Made by a program: the position numbers and the translations under genes. A DNA stretch of 64,000 nucleotides from Candidatus Woesearchaeota archaeon CG10_big_fil_rev_8_21_14_0_10_37_12. GTDB lineage: Archaea > Nanobdellota > Nanobdellia > Woesearchaeales > ARS49. Shown in pieces: positions 20,146 to 30,396 of this stretch (position 1 is its first letter; each line of letters starts with the position of its first letter). Under the pieces are notes generated by a model. The model saw only the letters and a program-made list of their open reading frames with translations, had not been told where the DNA came from and did not search any database. Location: NCBI GenBank assembly GCA_002762795.1, contig PCYA01000018.1, positions 1 through 64,000 of the forward strand, read 5' to 3'.

Positions 20146-20430
20146 ATGAAAGAAAAAATTGTATTGATCATTGCGTTGGGTCTGTCTTTAGTTGGCATTG
20201 TTTGCTTATTTTTTCTCCAGCCTGGAGTAAGCCCTGCAGAATTAAAATTAACTGGAGAAATAACAAAAATTTCTGATAAAGGTTCTATACAGTTTATTGA
20301 ATTTGCTCCTGATGATTTATTAACAGTTTCTTTCAAAGGTTTGGATCTGGAAAAGGGAAATGTAACGCTTGTTGGCAGGCTTCAAGAGTACAAAGGTCGT
20401 GTTGAGTTTGTGGTGATGCGAGTTGAGTAA
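20146..20430 (+). CDS. Small membrane-anchored OB-fold-like protein (94 aa)
   Basis: MKEKIVLIIALGLSLVGIVCLFFLQPG then KLTGEITKISDKGSIQFIEF...; ORF track start 19975 lies inside the hairpin array, so ATG 20146 is preferred. Confidence 0.7.
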   Translation: MKEKIVLIIALGLSLVGIVCLFFLQPGVSPAELKLTGEITKISDKGSIQFIEFAPDDLLTVSFKGLDLEKGNVTLVGRLQEYKGRVEFVVMRVE

Positions 20431-20462
20431 CTTATTTAAATAACTGAACGGTCTGTGTTAGA

Positions 20463-21047
20463 ATGAAATTTTTCTTAATCCGTCATGGCGAAACAACAGG
20501 TGATGTTGAGGATCGTTATGGTGGCGATTATGATGATTTGCTTACTTTGAAAGGCAAACGACAAAGTAAGGAGCTTGCAACTAAATTAAGAGTTAAAGAT
20601 ATTGAACTTATTTTTCATAGTCCGAAGTCGCGCGCAATGCAAACTGCAAAGATTTTGAGCGGAGAGCTTCATGCTCAGATGAAATCTGTTCTTGATATTA
20701 GGGAGCGCAATTATTATGCGCAGTTATCGGGAATGACAAAATCTGAAGCGCAGGAAAAATATCCTGAACTCGTTGCAGAATTAAAGCGAGAAAAAATTCG
20801 TCCGAATATTCCTGATGCAGAAGATTATGATTCTTTCAAAAAGAGAGTGTTGCACGCAATTGATCATATTGCTGAAAACACAGATAGCACAGTTGCAATT
20901 GTCTGTCATGGTGGGCCAATTAGTTGTTTTTTAAGAGAAGTTATTGGTAAAGAGTCAAAGAAGATAGAGGATTGTGCATTTTTAGAAGTTCAATATAGAG
21001 AAGGAATTTACAGTCTGAAAACTGTTGATGGTGTTGAGTTTGAATGA
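20463..21047 (+). CDS. Histidine phosphatase superfamily (phosphoglycerate mutase-like)
   Basis: FLIRHGETTGDVEDRYGG (RHGE), IVCHGGPI. Confidence 0.85.
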   Translation: MKFFLIRHGETTGDVEDRYGGDYDDLLTLKGKRQSKELATKLRVKDIELIFHSPKSRAMQTAKILSGELHAQMKSVLDIRERNYYAQLSGMTKSEAQEKYPELVAELKREKIRPNIPDAEDYDSFKKRVLHAIDHIAENTDSTVAIVCHGGPISCFLREVIGKESKKIEDCAFLEVQYREGIYSLKTVDGVEFE

Positions 21048-21099
21048 TATACTATTCTCTTCCGATTTGTAGCAATTTACAATAGAAGTTTTTTTAAAA

Positions 21100-21321
21100 G
21101 CAACTTTGAATTAGTCATTTTTTGGTGAATGGCGTGAACGCCCCATGATTTTTGTCGTCGATATTCAAAGTTGGCTTAGGAAACGCAAGAAAACTCTGGT
21201 TTTCTGCGCAACAAAAAACACTGTTTTTTGTGCACACATAAATCTTTGATTTATGTTGCGCCCAGAAAATTTTAAATTTTCTTGGGCTTTGACTCAATTA
21301 AGATAGTTTTTTAAAGTTCCC
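21100..21321. repeat. Two-arm palindromic element (copy C) with a 103-bp four-hairpin insertion
   Basis: Matches copy A (5342-5464) on both sides; insertion 21185-21287 interrupts GGAAAC|TTTGACTCAA and contains AGAAAACtctgGTTTTCT, CAAAAAACactGTTTTTTG, ATAAATCtttGATTTAT, AGAAAATTTtaAAATTTTCT. Confidence 0.85.
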
Positions 21322-21348
21322 TAAACTTAGCATCTTCCGAGTGCAAAG

Positions 21349-22772
21349 ATGGGGAATGAATTAACTGGTTGGGAAAATGATCTTGCAACGCTGATTGTTG
21401 GTGCAGATTCTTTGTTAGGTGGTGATTTTCGTTCACCAAGTGGCGGAGATCATTTTGTTGCAGAGCCTTGGACTGTTCATTGGACATCAGATGATATAGA
21501 AGCTGTTTATGACGATGTTTTCGCGCAAGAGTTAAGGAGAAAGGGTGGTGCTGCAGGTTTTAACGATTCTGCGGCAGTTGGAGATTTTGTAGCTCGTTAT
21601 GGTTTGCCGTTAAAGCAAAGGGACATTAATAAAGCGACTGTTGATCTTCCACCATTAAGAAGAAAGTTTATTGAAAATCTCACAAATGGCTTGAATCTTA
21701 TTGTACATACAGGACTTGCACAGGCAGGGATTGAAGGGGCTCACATGCCAGAGTTTGATGCGCGTTATCGTGCAGCAACAAGGCATGAAGGACCTATTCG
21801 TTTAGTTGATGTGTCTTCTTCAAGAGATCGTCTGAGAAGGTTGCTTCACGAACGAGGATATGATCAAACTTATTTAGTTGATGCGGTGCATGCGTGGGAA
21901 ACTGATCAAGAACGTTTGAAGCCTGAAGATATTCCTGGCAAAATTGAAGAAATTTCAAGAAAGCTAACGCCAGTAGTAAAAGAGCGTTTACTTGATCCTC
22001 TTATATTTCATATTCTGATGGTCCGTGGAGAAAATTAGAGGATGTTCCGTTTGATGGTTTTGAGTTTAAAATGATTTCAATCCCAAGTAAACCTCATGTT
22101 ACTGGTTCGCAAGCTTATACAGGCGGAAAGCGTGATGATGGACGGCCTGCATTGAGTGCTTTGTTTGAATATAATACTGCTTATTCTATGACTTATGTTG
22201 GTTTGATTGCTCTTTTTATGCATGAAGTCATGCCTGGCCACCATTTACATTCTGTCATGACTGATTTGAATCTTGATCTTGATGTTGAAGCAACAATGCC
22301 AACAATGTGCAGTCCGCAAGTTGCATTGTGGGAAGGTGTTGCGCAAAACGCTTTGAATTTCTTGTTTGACGATAGAGAAGAAGCGTACAGATTGGTAGGA
22401 AAAATATTTGATGTTGATCCAAAAGATGTTGAGATTCAATACGCAATTGAGGCATTAATTGATGCTGCAAAACATGACGGATCTATTCTTGGCCAACGAG
22501 AAGGGTGGAGTGAAGGGGGTGTGAAAGCATATGCGCGCGATATGTGTGCATTAACTGATCCTCTTCCGAATAAAATTTGGGGTTGGGGAAAACACCCACT
22601 TATTGGTCCGATGTATGGTGTTACGTATGATTATGGGAATAAAAAAGTTGCACGAGCGATTCGTGATCATGGACGGTTAGCAGTTGCACGTGTTGGGTAT
22701 AACACTAAAGGGTTAGTTGATATTGAAACGTTTAGAAAAGTGTTAGAGGGGGAATTAGAGCCTTTGAGATAA
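21349..22772 (+). pseudogene. DUF885-like zinc metallopeptidase, one frameshift
   Basis: ORFs 21349-22038 and 22071-22772 join if frame shifts near 21998-22005 (downstream frame reads YISYSDGPWRKLEDVPFDGFEFKMISIPSKP); second half has HEVMPGHHLH. Confidence 0.75.
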
Positions 22773-22899
22773 CTTAGAAAATCTTAAATAGAATACAGTT
22801 CTTCTAAAAGTTCATGACCAAAATACGCAAAACTCAATTTTCATTCTTTAACTTGCGTAGACGGTAAAGTTTTTAACCACTAACGAGGTTCCTTATTCA

Positions 22900-24588
22900 A
22901 TGTTTGAACAACAAATAATAAATGAATTGCAAAAGCATATCAAAGGCGAGATTAATTTAGAAGTGCCTCCTGATTCAAAGCTTGGTGATTTTGCGTTTGC
23001 GTGTTTTTCTTTGGCAAAAGAATTGAAAAAATCTCCTGTTGAGCTTGCAAAACAATTAGCAGAAGAAATTGAAAAGCCAGAAGGTGTTGAAAAGGTTGCC
23101 GCAACAGGTCCTTATGTGAATTTCTTTTTGGATAAGTCACAGTTGGCAAAAGAGTTAGTTAAAATAATTTTAAAAGAAAAAGAGAAGTATGGCGAGAGCA
23201 ATGAAGGCAAGGGCAAAACAATTGTTGTTGAATACTCCTCTCCAAATACGAATAAACCGTTGCATTTAGGACATCTAAGAAATATTTTTCTTGGCGATTC
23301 TATATGTAATTTGTATGCGAGCCAAGGGTTCAATGCAGTGAGAACGCAGATTGTGAATGATCGGGGAGTGCATATTTGCAAGTCAATGCTCGCGTACAAG
23401 TTATTTAACAAAGGCGACACGCCGGATTCTACTGGAAGAAAGTCTGATCATTTTGTTGGAGATTATTATGTGAAGTTTGCTGAGGAGGCAAAGAAAAATC
23501 CTGAACTGGAAACGCAAGCACAGGAAATGCTTGTGAAATGGGAGGAAGGTGACAAGGATGTTTTGAAGCTCTGGAAGTTGATGAAGGATTGGTGTGAGCA
23601 GGGGTATGATCAAACGTATGAGAATTTAAGTGTTGATCCTGGGAAACTGTACTATGAAAGTGATATTTATTTGAAAGGAAAAGAAATCGCGCTTGAAGGG
23701 CTAAAGAAAGGAGTGTTTAAGAAAGACGAAAATGGGGCGATTATTGTTGAGTTTGATGAATCAAAAAAGCTTGATAAAAAAGTGCTTGTGCGTTCTGATG
23801 GGACAGCTGTTTATATCACGCAGGATTTGTATCTTGATGTGTTGCGTTATGATGAGTATCAGTTTGATGAGATGATTCATGTTGTTGGTAATGAGCAAGA
23901 GTATCATTTTCAAGTGTTGTTTGAGGTTTTCAAATTGTTGGGTCATGAATGGGCAGATGGCTGTTATCATTTGTCGTATGGTATGGTAGAACTTCCTGAG
24001 GGGAAGATGAAGAGCAGAGAAGGTACTGTTGTTGATGCTGATGATTTGTTGTTAAGTGTTGAAGATTTATCAAGGGAAGAGATTACAAAGAGGTATGCTG
24101 ATTTACAAGAGGAAGAATTGCATGAGCGTGCACATGCTGTTGGCTTGGGAGCGTTAAGGTTTATGTTGTTGCATGTTGATCCGAAGAAGAAAATAGTTTT
24201 TGATCCGAAGCAAGCAATTTCTTTTGAGGGTGATACTGGACCATATTTGCTTTATACACACGCACGTGCGGCATCAATATTGGACAAGGCAGAAAAATTT
24301 AAAGAAGCACACTTCAAAACCTTGTCAGAGAGTGAAATACAGCTTGTTCTTGAGTTGTCAAAGTTTAAGCAAGCAATTCAGGGCTCTTTGCAGGAAAAAA
24401 GTCCGCATGTTCTCGTGCAGTATTTGATCAAGCTTGGAAGGGCGTTTAATGAGTTTTATCATCACAATCCTGTTTTGAAAGCAACAGATGAAGAAAAACA
24501 GAATCGTTTGCAGTTAGTCTTTGCAACAAAACAAGTTCTTAAGAATGGTTTACATCTGCTTGGCATTCGTGCGATTGATCAAATGTGA
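22900..24588 (+). CDS. argS: Arginyl-tRNA synthetase
   Basis: VVEYSSPNTNKPLHLGHLRN HIGH-type motif, KMKSREGTVV KMSK-like motif, class Ia C-terminal domain. Confidence 0.95.
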   Translation: MFEQQIINELQKHIKGEINLEVPPDSKLGDFAFACFSLAKELKKSPVELAKQLAEEIEKPEGVEKVAATGPYVNFFLDKSQLAKELVKIILKEKEKYGESNEGKGKTIVVEYSSPNTNKPLHLGHLRNIFLGDSICNLYASQGFNAVRTQIVNDRGVHICKSMLAYKLFNKGDTPDSTGRKSDHFVGDYYVKFAEEAKKNPELETQAQEMLVKWEEGDKDVLKLWKLMKDWCEQGYDQTYENLSVDPGKLYYESDIYLKGKEIALEGLKKGVFKKDENGAIIVEFDESKKLDKKVLVRSDGTAVYITQDLYLDVLRYDEYQFDEMIHVVGNEQEYHFQVLFEVFKLLGHEWADGCYHLSYGMVELPEGKMKSREGTVVDADDLLLSVEDLSREEITKRYADLQEEELHERAHAVGLGALRFMLLHVDPKKKIVFDPKQAISFEGDTGPYLLYTHARAASILDKAEKFKEAHFKTLSESEIQLVLELSKFKQAIQGSLQEKSPHVLVQYLIKLGRAFNEFYHHNPVLKATDEEKQNRLQLVFATKQVLKNGLHLLGIRAIDQM

Positions 24589-24644
24589 TTCACTGATTTG
24601 TGGCTGCGAGGTATTTTAAATAAACTTTTTTTAGGTGCACATGT

Positions 24645-25970
24645 ATGTTTCAAACAAGGAATTTTAACAAGTCATTAATTCACATTGTAAGTTTGTTTGG
24701 GTTGATTACGCTTGTTGAGGGTATTTTGTGGTATTTTATGCCGTTGTATTTTGAGTCAAAATTGCAGAATTTGTTTCTTGTTGGTGTTTTGATTTCTATT
24801 CACCCGTTCGCGTCGTTGATTGTGAGTTTGCCTACTGGTGATTTGTGTGATAAAATTAGCAGAAGGTTTGTTTTCATTCTCGGCTTGCTTGGTTTTACAA
24901 TGGCGTTCTTTTTATTGCAAAGTTCGCAAGAACTTTGTAGAGGGGTTTAATACCCCTCCATTTAGGGCGAACTTTGCAAGTAGAAAAACGCACGATAAAT
25001 ACCCCGACCTTCAGGTCGGGGAATAGTGCGTTTTTCTTTATTGTTTGTTGATAATTTTTTTGCGTTGTTGTTTTTTATGATTTTTTATGGGTTTTTTTCA
25101 ACAATGTATGGTATTAGTGCTTTTGTTTGTTTTTTGGATCATGCGCGTTCGCATGTTATTGGCGAGTCTGCGGGTTTGTTTACCTCGATCCAGTATGCGG
25201 GTTGGTTTTTTGGGACGTTTCTTGGCGGAGTTTTGTTGTTTGTGTTTGATGCAGGAGTGATATTGAAGCTTCTTGTGTTAATTTTGATTTTTCTTTCTGC
25301 GCTTGCCATTTTCTTTTTTCCTGGTAAAGCAGAGTTTAATTTTAAAGAAGTGATACTTGCAGAGCATATTCTTGCGAAAGATGGGTTTGTTGTTGGTGAG
25401 CTTAAGTCTATTTCTGTGTTGGGTAAGCCGTTAATATCGTTGTTGTTGTTTTCTTTTGCGTTGGGTTTTTGGGAATATACTATTTGGACGTTTGAACCGA
25501 TTTATGCGAATAGTTTGGGAAGTGGTTTTGTGCTTGGTGCAGTGATTTTGTGTTTGACGACATTGCCAGGAATGGTCTCGGGGTTTTTCGCTGGCAAGCT
25601 TGTTGATTTTTTTGGTGAGAAAAAAATGCTTGTGTTAGGAGCTGTTCTTGTTGTGCTTGGTCAAACAATTTTTCTTTTGAAACAGAATTTATTGTTGCTT
25701 GGAATATCCTTAGTTATTACGTCTGCTGGGGCTATTTTTATTTTGATTCCGTTGAGTTGTTACCAGAAAAAGTATGTGAGTAAGAAATTGCGCGGTGAAG
25801 TAAGCGGGACTGCTGATGCGTGTTATAGTATTGGCGGCATCCTTGGCCCGGTAGTTATTGGTGCATCACTCACGCTTGTTGATCTGAGCCAATTGTTTTA
25901 TTTTACGTCATTTATTTTTTTGATCGCAATTTGTTCTTTAGTGCTTATGAAAGATTTAAAATTCAGTTAA
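24645..25970 (+). pseudogene. MFS transporter interrupted by a 126-bp palindromic element
   Basis: ...GFTMAFFLL | element | FVDNFFALLFFMIFYGFF...; both halves are in the same frame, with four stop codons inside the element. Confidence 0.85.
24911..25043. mobile_element. Non-autonomous nested palindromic element inserted in MFS gene
   Basis: Perfect 13-bp IR TTGCAAAGTTCGC/GCGAACTTTGCAA, then AGAAAAACGCAC...CCCCGACCTTCAGGTCGGGG...GTGCGTTTTTCT; flanked by TTTATTG on each side. Confidence 0.8.
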
Positions 25971-26007
25971 TTGAGTACTTGTCAGGAGTTCTTAATCTTT
26001 TTATAGT

Positions 26008-26760
26008 TTGTTTTTAGCAGTGTTCTATATGATGTCTATGGAAAAGTTAATTCTGGTTTCAGTGTTGCTTGTTGCAGTGCTTGGTGCAGGGTTTATTTTC
26101 TTAACAGATAAAAGTGCAGGGCAGGCAATGCGAATGAAAAGTTTGCCAGGTGATAGTTTTGCATATGCGGATAGGGTAGCACAAAAGAATGATTTTTCGT
26201 ATGTGAATAAGCCAGTGCAAAGAAGTGATTTTGCTTATCAGGAAATGCAAACGACAGATATTTCTGATGTGAGTGATGGGAGGTATTGTCCGCAGCCAAC
26301 AAAGCCTGAACAGTTTTGTTTTGATAAAGAATGCAGTAAAATTATTGAATTGCAAAGATCAAGAGATACAAAATCTTTTGAATTATTGAAAAACTATCTG
26401 GAAAATTCACCTACAGGGCTTGCAAAGCAAAGGAATCAGTTTGCTGCGGCGTTGTTTAACGAGTTGAGTGAACTTCATACTGATATGAGTGTTTTTTCTG
26501 AAAGTGTTATCAATGATCAAATTAAAACAATCAAGGATAATGAAGGGTATATTGATGATGTGTATATAAATGGTAATTGTGCGTGTATTGATGCTTGGGG
26601 GCCAGATCCTTGTTTTAAGTTAACTCCTGCTGGATTAAGAAATAAAGATGAGTCTCAAAAGATTGTTGATGACATTTTGCAAAAAACAAAAGCGTGCACG
26701 CAAACATCTGCAGAAGTTGCTAAGATACAAGAGTTTGTTGATTTTAGTCAGGAATGTTAA
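26008..26760 (+). CDS. Secreted/membrane-anchored Cys-containing protein (start probably 26035)
   Basis: MEKLILVSVLLVAVLGAGFIFL N-terminal anchor; several Cys (CPQPTKPEQFCFDKEC, NCACIDAWGPDPC). Confidence 0.7.
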   Translation: MFLAVFYMMSMEKLILVSVLLVAVLGAGFIFLTDKSAGQAMRMKSLPGDSFAYADRVAQKNDFSYVNKPVQRSDFAYQEMQTTDISDVSDGRYCPQPTKPEQFCFDKECSKIIELQRSRDTKSFELLKNYLENSPTGLAKQRNQFAAALFNELSELHTDMSVFSESVINDQIKTIKDNEGYIDDVYINGNCACIDAWGPDPCFKLTPAGLRNKDESQKIVDDILQKTKACTQTSAEVAKIQEFVDFSQEC

Positions 26761-28487
26761 CTTGTCAGTTTTTTCAGTTCTTCCAATTCTTCTTTAATTA
26801 TATCAAATCCGTCTTGCCAGAATGCATCAGATGTAATATCAATTCCAACTTCTTTGAGTATTTTTGCAGGTGATTCTGAGCCACCATAAGACAAAATTTT
26901 CATATATTTCGATACGAATTCAGGGCCTTTTTGTTCGTACATTTTGTACAAAGCAAGCACTAATAAATTGCCGAAAACATATGCATAACAGTAAAATGGT
27001 GTGTGGTGTATGTGTGGTATGTAGCTCCATTCGTACTTAAAAATTTCTGCAATTGGTAATACGCCATCAAATTGTTCATTCAAATTATCGAGATATAATT
27101 TATTAAGGTCTTCTATTGTTGCTCCGTTTGCTATTTTTTCGTGCGCTTCAATTTCAAATAGTACAAAGTATGCTTGTCTGATTATTGAGGCGTACTGTCC
27201 ATCTAATAATTTAATAAGAACAGCTATTTTCTCGTTTTTGTCTGCTTCTTTTAGTAAACGTTGTGCAAGGAGCATTTCTCCAAATATGCTTGCAGTTTCT
27301 GCCATTGGCAATGCTGAATGAAATGTAAATTGTGTTTGTTCCGAGGCTGCCATTCCGTGGATGCCGTGTCCAAATTCGTGCATCATGGTAAACAAGTCGT
27401 TTAATTTGTTCACGTGGTTTAGCATGATGTATGGAGGCAAATCTTTCAAAACAGTGTAACAAAATGCTCCGCTTCTTTTGCTTGGTGTGAGTTCTGAGTG
27501 TACGTGTTTGTCGTCAAATATTTTTTTTGCTTTTTCATACGCGTCCTGGCTAAATTGTTTGTATGTTTCAAGAACGATTTTTTTGCTTTCCTCATAAGGG
27601 TATTCTATGTCTGGTTCTTTGTATGGAACATAAAGGTCATAGCGATCCATTTCTTTTAAGTTAAGTAATTTTTTCTTGATTTTGAAATATTCTTTGAATA
27701 ATTCAACGTTTTTTCTTACAACGTTCAGCAGAGCTTCTATGGCTTTGTCCGGTACATCATTGCCATGATTGCGGACAGCAATAGGTGTTTTGAATTTGCG
27801 TAATTTTAAGTTTTCGTTTTTCCAATCGTTGACGATGTTTTTGTAGAGTTCTCCAAGTACTGGTTGTTCTTCGCCGTATTTGCCGAGCACTAAGTCATAG
27901 CTTGCTTTTCGTTTGTTCCTGTCAGTACTTTGTTTGTATTGATTGATTTTTTCCTGGCTGAGTTTTTTGCCTTCGAATTCAAAGACAAATCTGTTTGTGA
28001 TTGTGTCGTATAAGTTAGTTAATGCTTCGCAGCCAGTAAGGTCTTTCAGATTTACAATTTGTTCTTCTTTTTCTTTGAGCGTGTATGGTTTGTTTGCTCT
28101 GATGCGTTCTAACATATAGCGATATTTTCCGCTGTTGTCAATGAATTTATTTGCATCGTTGTCGTTTAAGTCTTTAAACCATAAGCTGAAGAACATTGTT
28201 TCATTGCCTGCGTCTGTGCAGATTTCTGATATTTTTGATAAATAGCTTGTTCGTTCGCTGTCTGCGGTGTTTTCTGTGAACCAGAGTTCTGCGTACGCTC
28301 CTAATCTGCTGGTTAATTCGCTGAGTTTTTCTTTTTGTTTGATTATATTCATGAATTCTTCTACAGAAAGTGTTGGTTTGAGGGCAGATCTTAATTTTGT
28401 AAATTCTCGTGTTTGTTTTTTTAACTCAGCAATGAGCTTGCCGCTGTCTTCTTTTTTATACAAATCGTCAAGATTCCATGTTGGCAT
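26757..28487 (-). CDS. pepF: Oligoendopeptidase F (M3B metallopeptidase)
   Basis: TMMHEFGHGIH (HExGH) and typical M3 C-terminal segments. Confidence 0.93.
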   Translation of the reverse strand: MPTWNLDDLYKKEDSGKLIAELKKQTREFTKLRSALKPTLSVEEFMNIIKQKEKLSELTSRLGAYAELWFTENTADSERTSYLSKISEICTDAGNETMFFSLWFKDLNDNDANKFIDNSGKYRYMLERIRANKPYTLKEKEEQIVNLKDLTGCEALTNLYDTITNRFVFEFEGKKLSQEKINQYKQSTDRNKRKASYDLVLGKYGEEQPVLGELYKNIVNDWKNENLKLRKFKTPIAVRNHGNDVPDKAIEALLNVVRKNVELFKEYFKIKKKLLNLKEMDRYDLYVPYKEPDIEYPYEESKKIVLETYKQFSQDAYEKAKKIFDDKHVHSELTPSKRSGAFCYTVLKDLPPYIMLNHVNKLNDLFTMMHEFGHGIHGMAASEQTQFTFHSALPMAETASIFGEMLLAQRLLKEADKNEKIAVLIKLLDGQYASIIRQAYFVLFEIEAHEKIANGATIEDLNKLYLDNLNEQFDGVLPIAEIFKYEWSYIPHIHHTPFYCYAYVFGNLLVLALYKMYEQKGPEFVSKYMKILSYGGSESPAKILKEVGIDITSDAFWQDGFDIIKEELEELKKLTS

Positions 28488-28642
28488 ATGTTTTGTGGAA
28501 AATCTAATAGTTATAAAGTTGTTGTTTTTGTGGCAAATGTTTTTTAGATAACTAACTGCTTGCGTTTACGCTTAAAACGTTTTTACTTGGCTCTAAAATA
28601 GTTCTCGCGTGTTGGAGCAATCCCATGCCAATTATTGACAAA

Positions 28643-29377
28643 TCATTTCTTTACTTGTTTCCATATGAATTTGAAATAGTCTTCGAATGTTTTTTTGACG
28701 TTTTGGTTTTCTATGAGTATTGCTTGTGGTGGTTCTTCCCAGATGAAGATGGCTATTTTGTTGTCGTAGATGTTGATAGTGGCAGGTGATTCGACATTGA
28801 GTGGTATTGTTTTGTGTTCGGTGTTTTTTGTTTTCTTTTTTTGTCTTCCTTTTCGTATGATGAGTTGTGTTTTGATGTTTTTTTGTTCTTTTCTTTTTTG
28901 GAAGATTGGTGCGTAGTAAGGCATTTTTTTGCTGAAGTACCCCTCTGAGCCCATGACATAGTAGGTTTCTCCTTTTTTGTTTGAGTCGAGAATGTCTTGG
29001 AAAACTGTTTTGAGTCCTTTGTAGCCTTGGAATAGTTTTACGTTGCTTTTTTCTTTTTTGAAAGCGAATTGTTCTTGAAGTGCTGGGATTATTTTTTTAG
29101 CGATTTCTTCTTTTTCTTGGTAGTAGTCGAGTATTTTTTTAGGGTTTTCTGGGACGTAAATCGTTCGCTTGTTTTCGTGAATGGTTGAGACGACTCCTCG
29201 TTGGATGAGTCCTTTAAGTGCGTTGTATGTACTTGATCGGTCTAAGTGTGCTTCTTTGGCTATTTTTCCTGCGAGTGCAGAGCCTATTTTGATGAGTGTG
29301 AGGTAGACTTTTGATTCGTTTACTGAGTAGTTGAGTTTTTCTAAGTCTCTGAATAGGGTGTCTTGGAATATGTCCAT
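28643..29377 (-). CDS. TrmB-family transcriptional regulator
   Basis: N-terminal wHTH (LNYSVNESKVYLTLIKIGSALAGKIAKEAHLDRSSTYNALKGLIQRGVV). Confidence 0.85.
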   Translation of the reverse strand: MDIFQDTLFRDLEKLNYSVNESKVYLTLIKIGSALAGKIAKEAHLDRSSTYNALKGLIQRGVVSTIHENKRTIYVPENPKKILDYYQEKEEIAKKIIPALQEQFAFKKEKSNVKLFQGYKGLKTVFQDILDSNKKGETYYVMGSEGYFSKKMPYYAPIFQKRKEQKNIKTQLIIRKGRQKKKTKNTEHKTIPLNVESPATINIYDNKIAIFIWEEPPQAILIENQNVKKTFEDYFKFIWKQVKK

Positions 29378-29469
29378 GTGGTTGGTAAATGATGAGTACT
29401 ATATAAGTGTTGTTGTAGAATATTCTTCAACAAACATTCTTATTCGTTTGACTCGTTCTGAATAGCACA

Positions 29470-30222
29470 ATGGAAAGAGAAATAGAAATAAAATTTGGAA
29501 TTCCAACTTCCGCATATGAGGAAATTCTAAAAAAAGTCGCGCAGATAGCTCGAGATGGCGGATACGATGTGGTGGAGCCACGATTCGAGAGCCGAGAAAT
29601 ACAATATTACGATTGTCATATTGTGGGCGGTTACGGAGATTATGCGATTAATAAAGCGGGGGCAACAGTTCGCCGCGTTGGTCGTTTTGACTCGAATAAT
29701 CATCCTGCAATATTCAGGTACGATTTTAAGAAAGGAGTGTGGGATGATCGCGTAGAGCAAAGCAAATGGTCAAATAAGGAACTAATTCCTGAGGAAATTT
29801 GCGAACTTCTAGAACTTGGAGATAGCTATCGTAATCTTTTCCCAAGTGCTTTTGCGTATACAAAGCATGAAAAACAAAAGATGCGAAAAGGAATGACAAT
29901 AATTGAGGCAAGTGTTGATGCTGTTTCTGTTGTGACGAGACGTGAATTTGTTAAGGGGTTTTCACCAAAACTTGGCCCTCCGATCGGAGTGAGTGGTCCA
30001 TACGTCGATAGTGAAACAGGCAGGTATCTTGGTTTTCTTATAGAACAAAGAGATTACAAGTTTAATGAGTTAGAATTAGAGTTGGAAGAAGGAGAGGTGG
30101 CTGATTTGAAAGGTTTGGCAAATATGGTTAAAGAAGAATTGCAACTGCCGCGAGAATATCTTCAGAAATATTCAAAGATTCGTTTTTGGTTTCATTGTCG
30201 AGCGTATAGAAGAAGAACGTGA
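29470..30222 (+). CDS. CYTH-domain protein (class IV adenylate cyclase/triphosphatase-like)
   Basis: MEREIEIKF (ExExK) and alternating charged beta-strand pattern. Confidence 0.75.
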   Translation: MEREIEIKFGIPTSAYEEILKKVAQIARDGGYDVVEPRFESREIQYYDCHIVGGYGDYAINKAGATVRRVGRFDSNNHPAIFRYDFKKGVWDDRVEQSKWSNKELIPEEICELLELGDSYRNLFPSAFAYTKHEKQKMRKGMTIIEASVDAVSVVTRREFVKGFSPKLGPPIGVSGPYVDSETGRYLGFLIEQRDYKFNELELELEEGEVADLKGLANMVKEELQLPREYLQKYSKIRFWFHCRAYRRRT

Positions 30223-30280
30223 AAGATCACTCATCAAAATATGCTAAGATTCATAAATGGTTGAACAAGTCAGATTCTGA

Positions 30281-30377
30281 ACCGTAATATTTACGTCTTC
30301 TTACGAGTGAGCTTACGAACGAGTAAGTCTCGGAAATCGTAAGATTTACGGAGATTTTACCGCAAGGCTCTTTAAAC
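30281..30377. repeat. Short hairpin cluster ending in a 20-nt sequence shared with 19796-19815
   Basis: CGTAAtatTTACG, CGTAAgatTTACG and exact shared TACCGCAAGGCTCTTTAAAC. Confidence 0.7.
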
Positions 30378-30396
30378 CTAGACATCTTGTGTAGTC

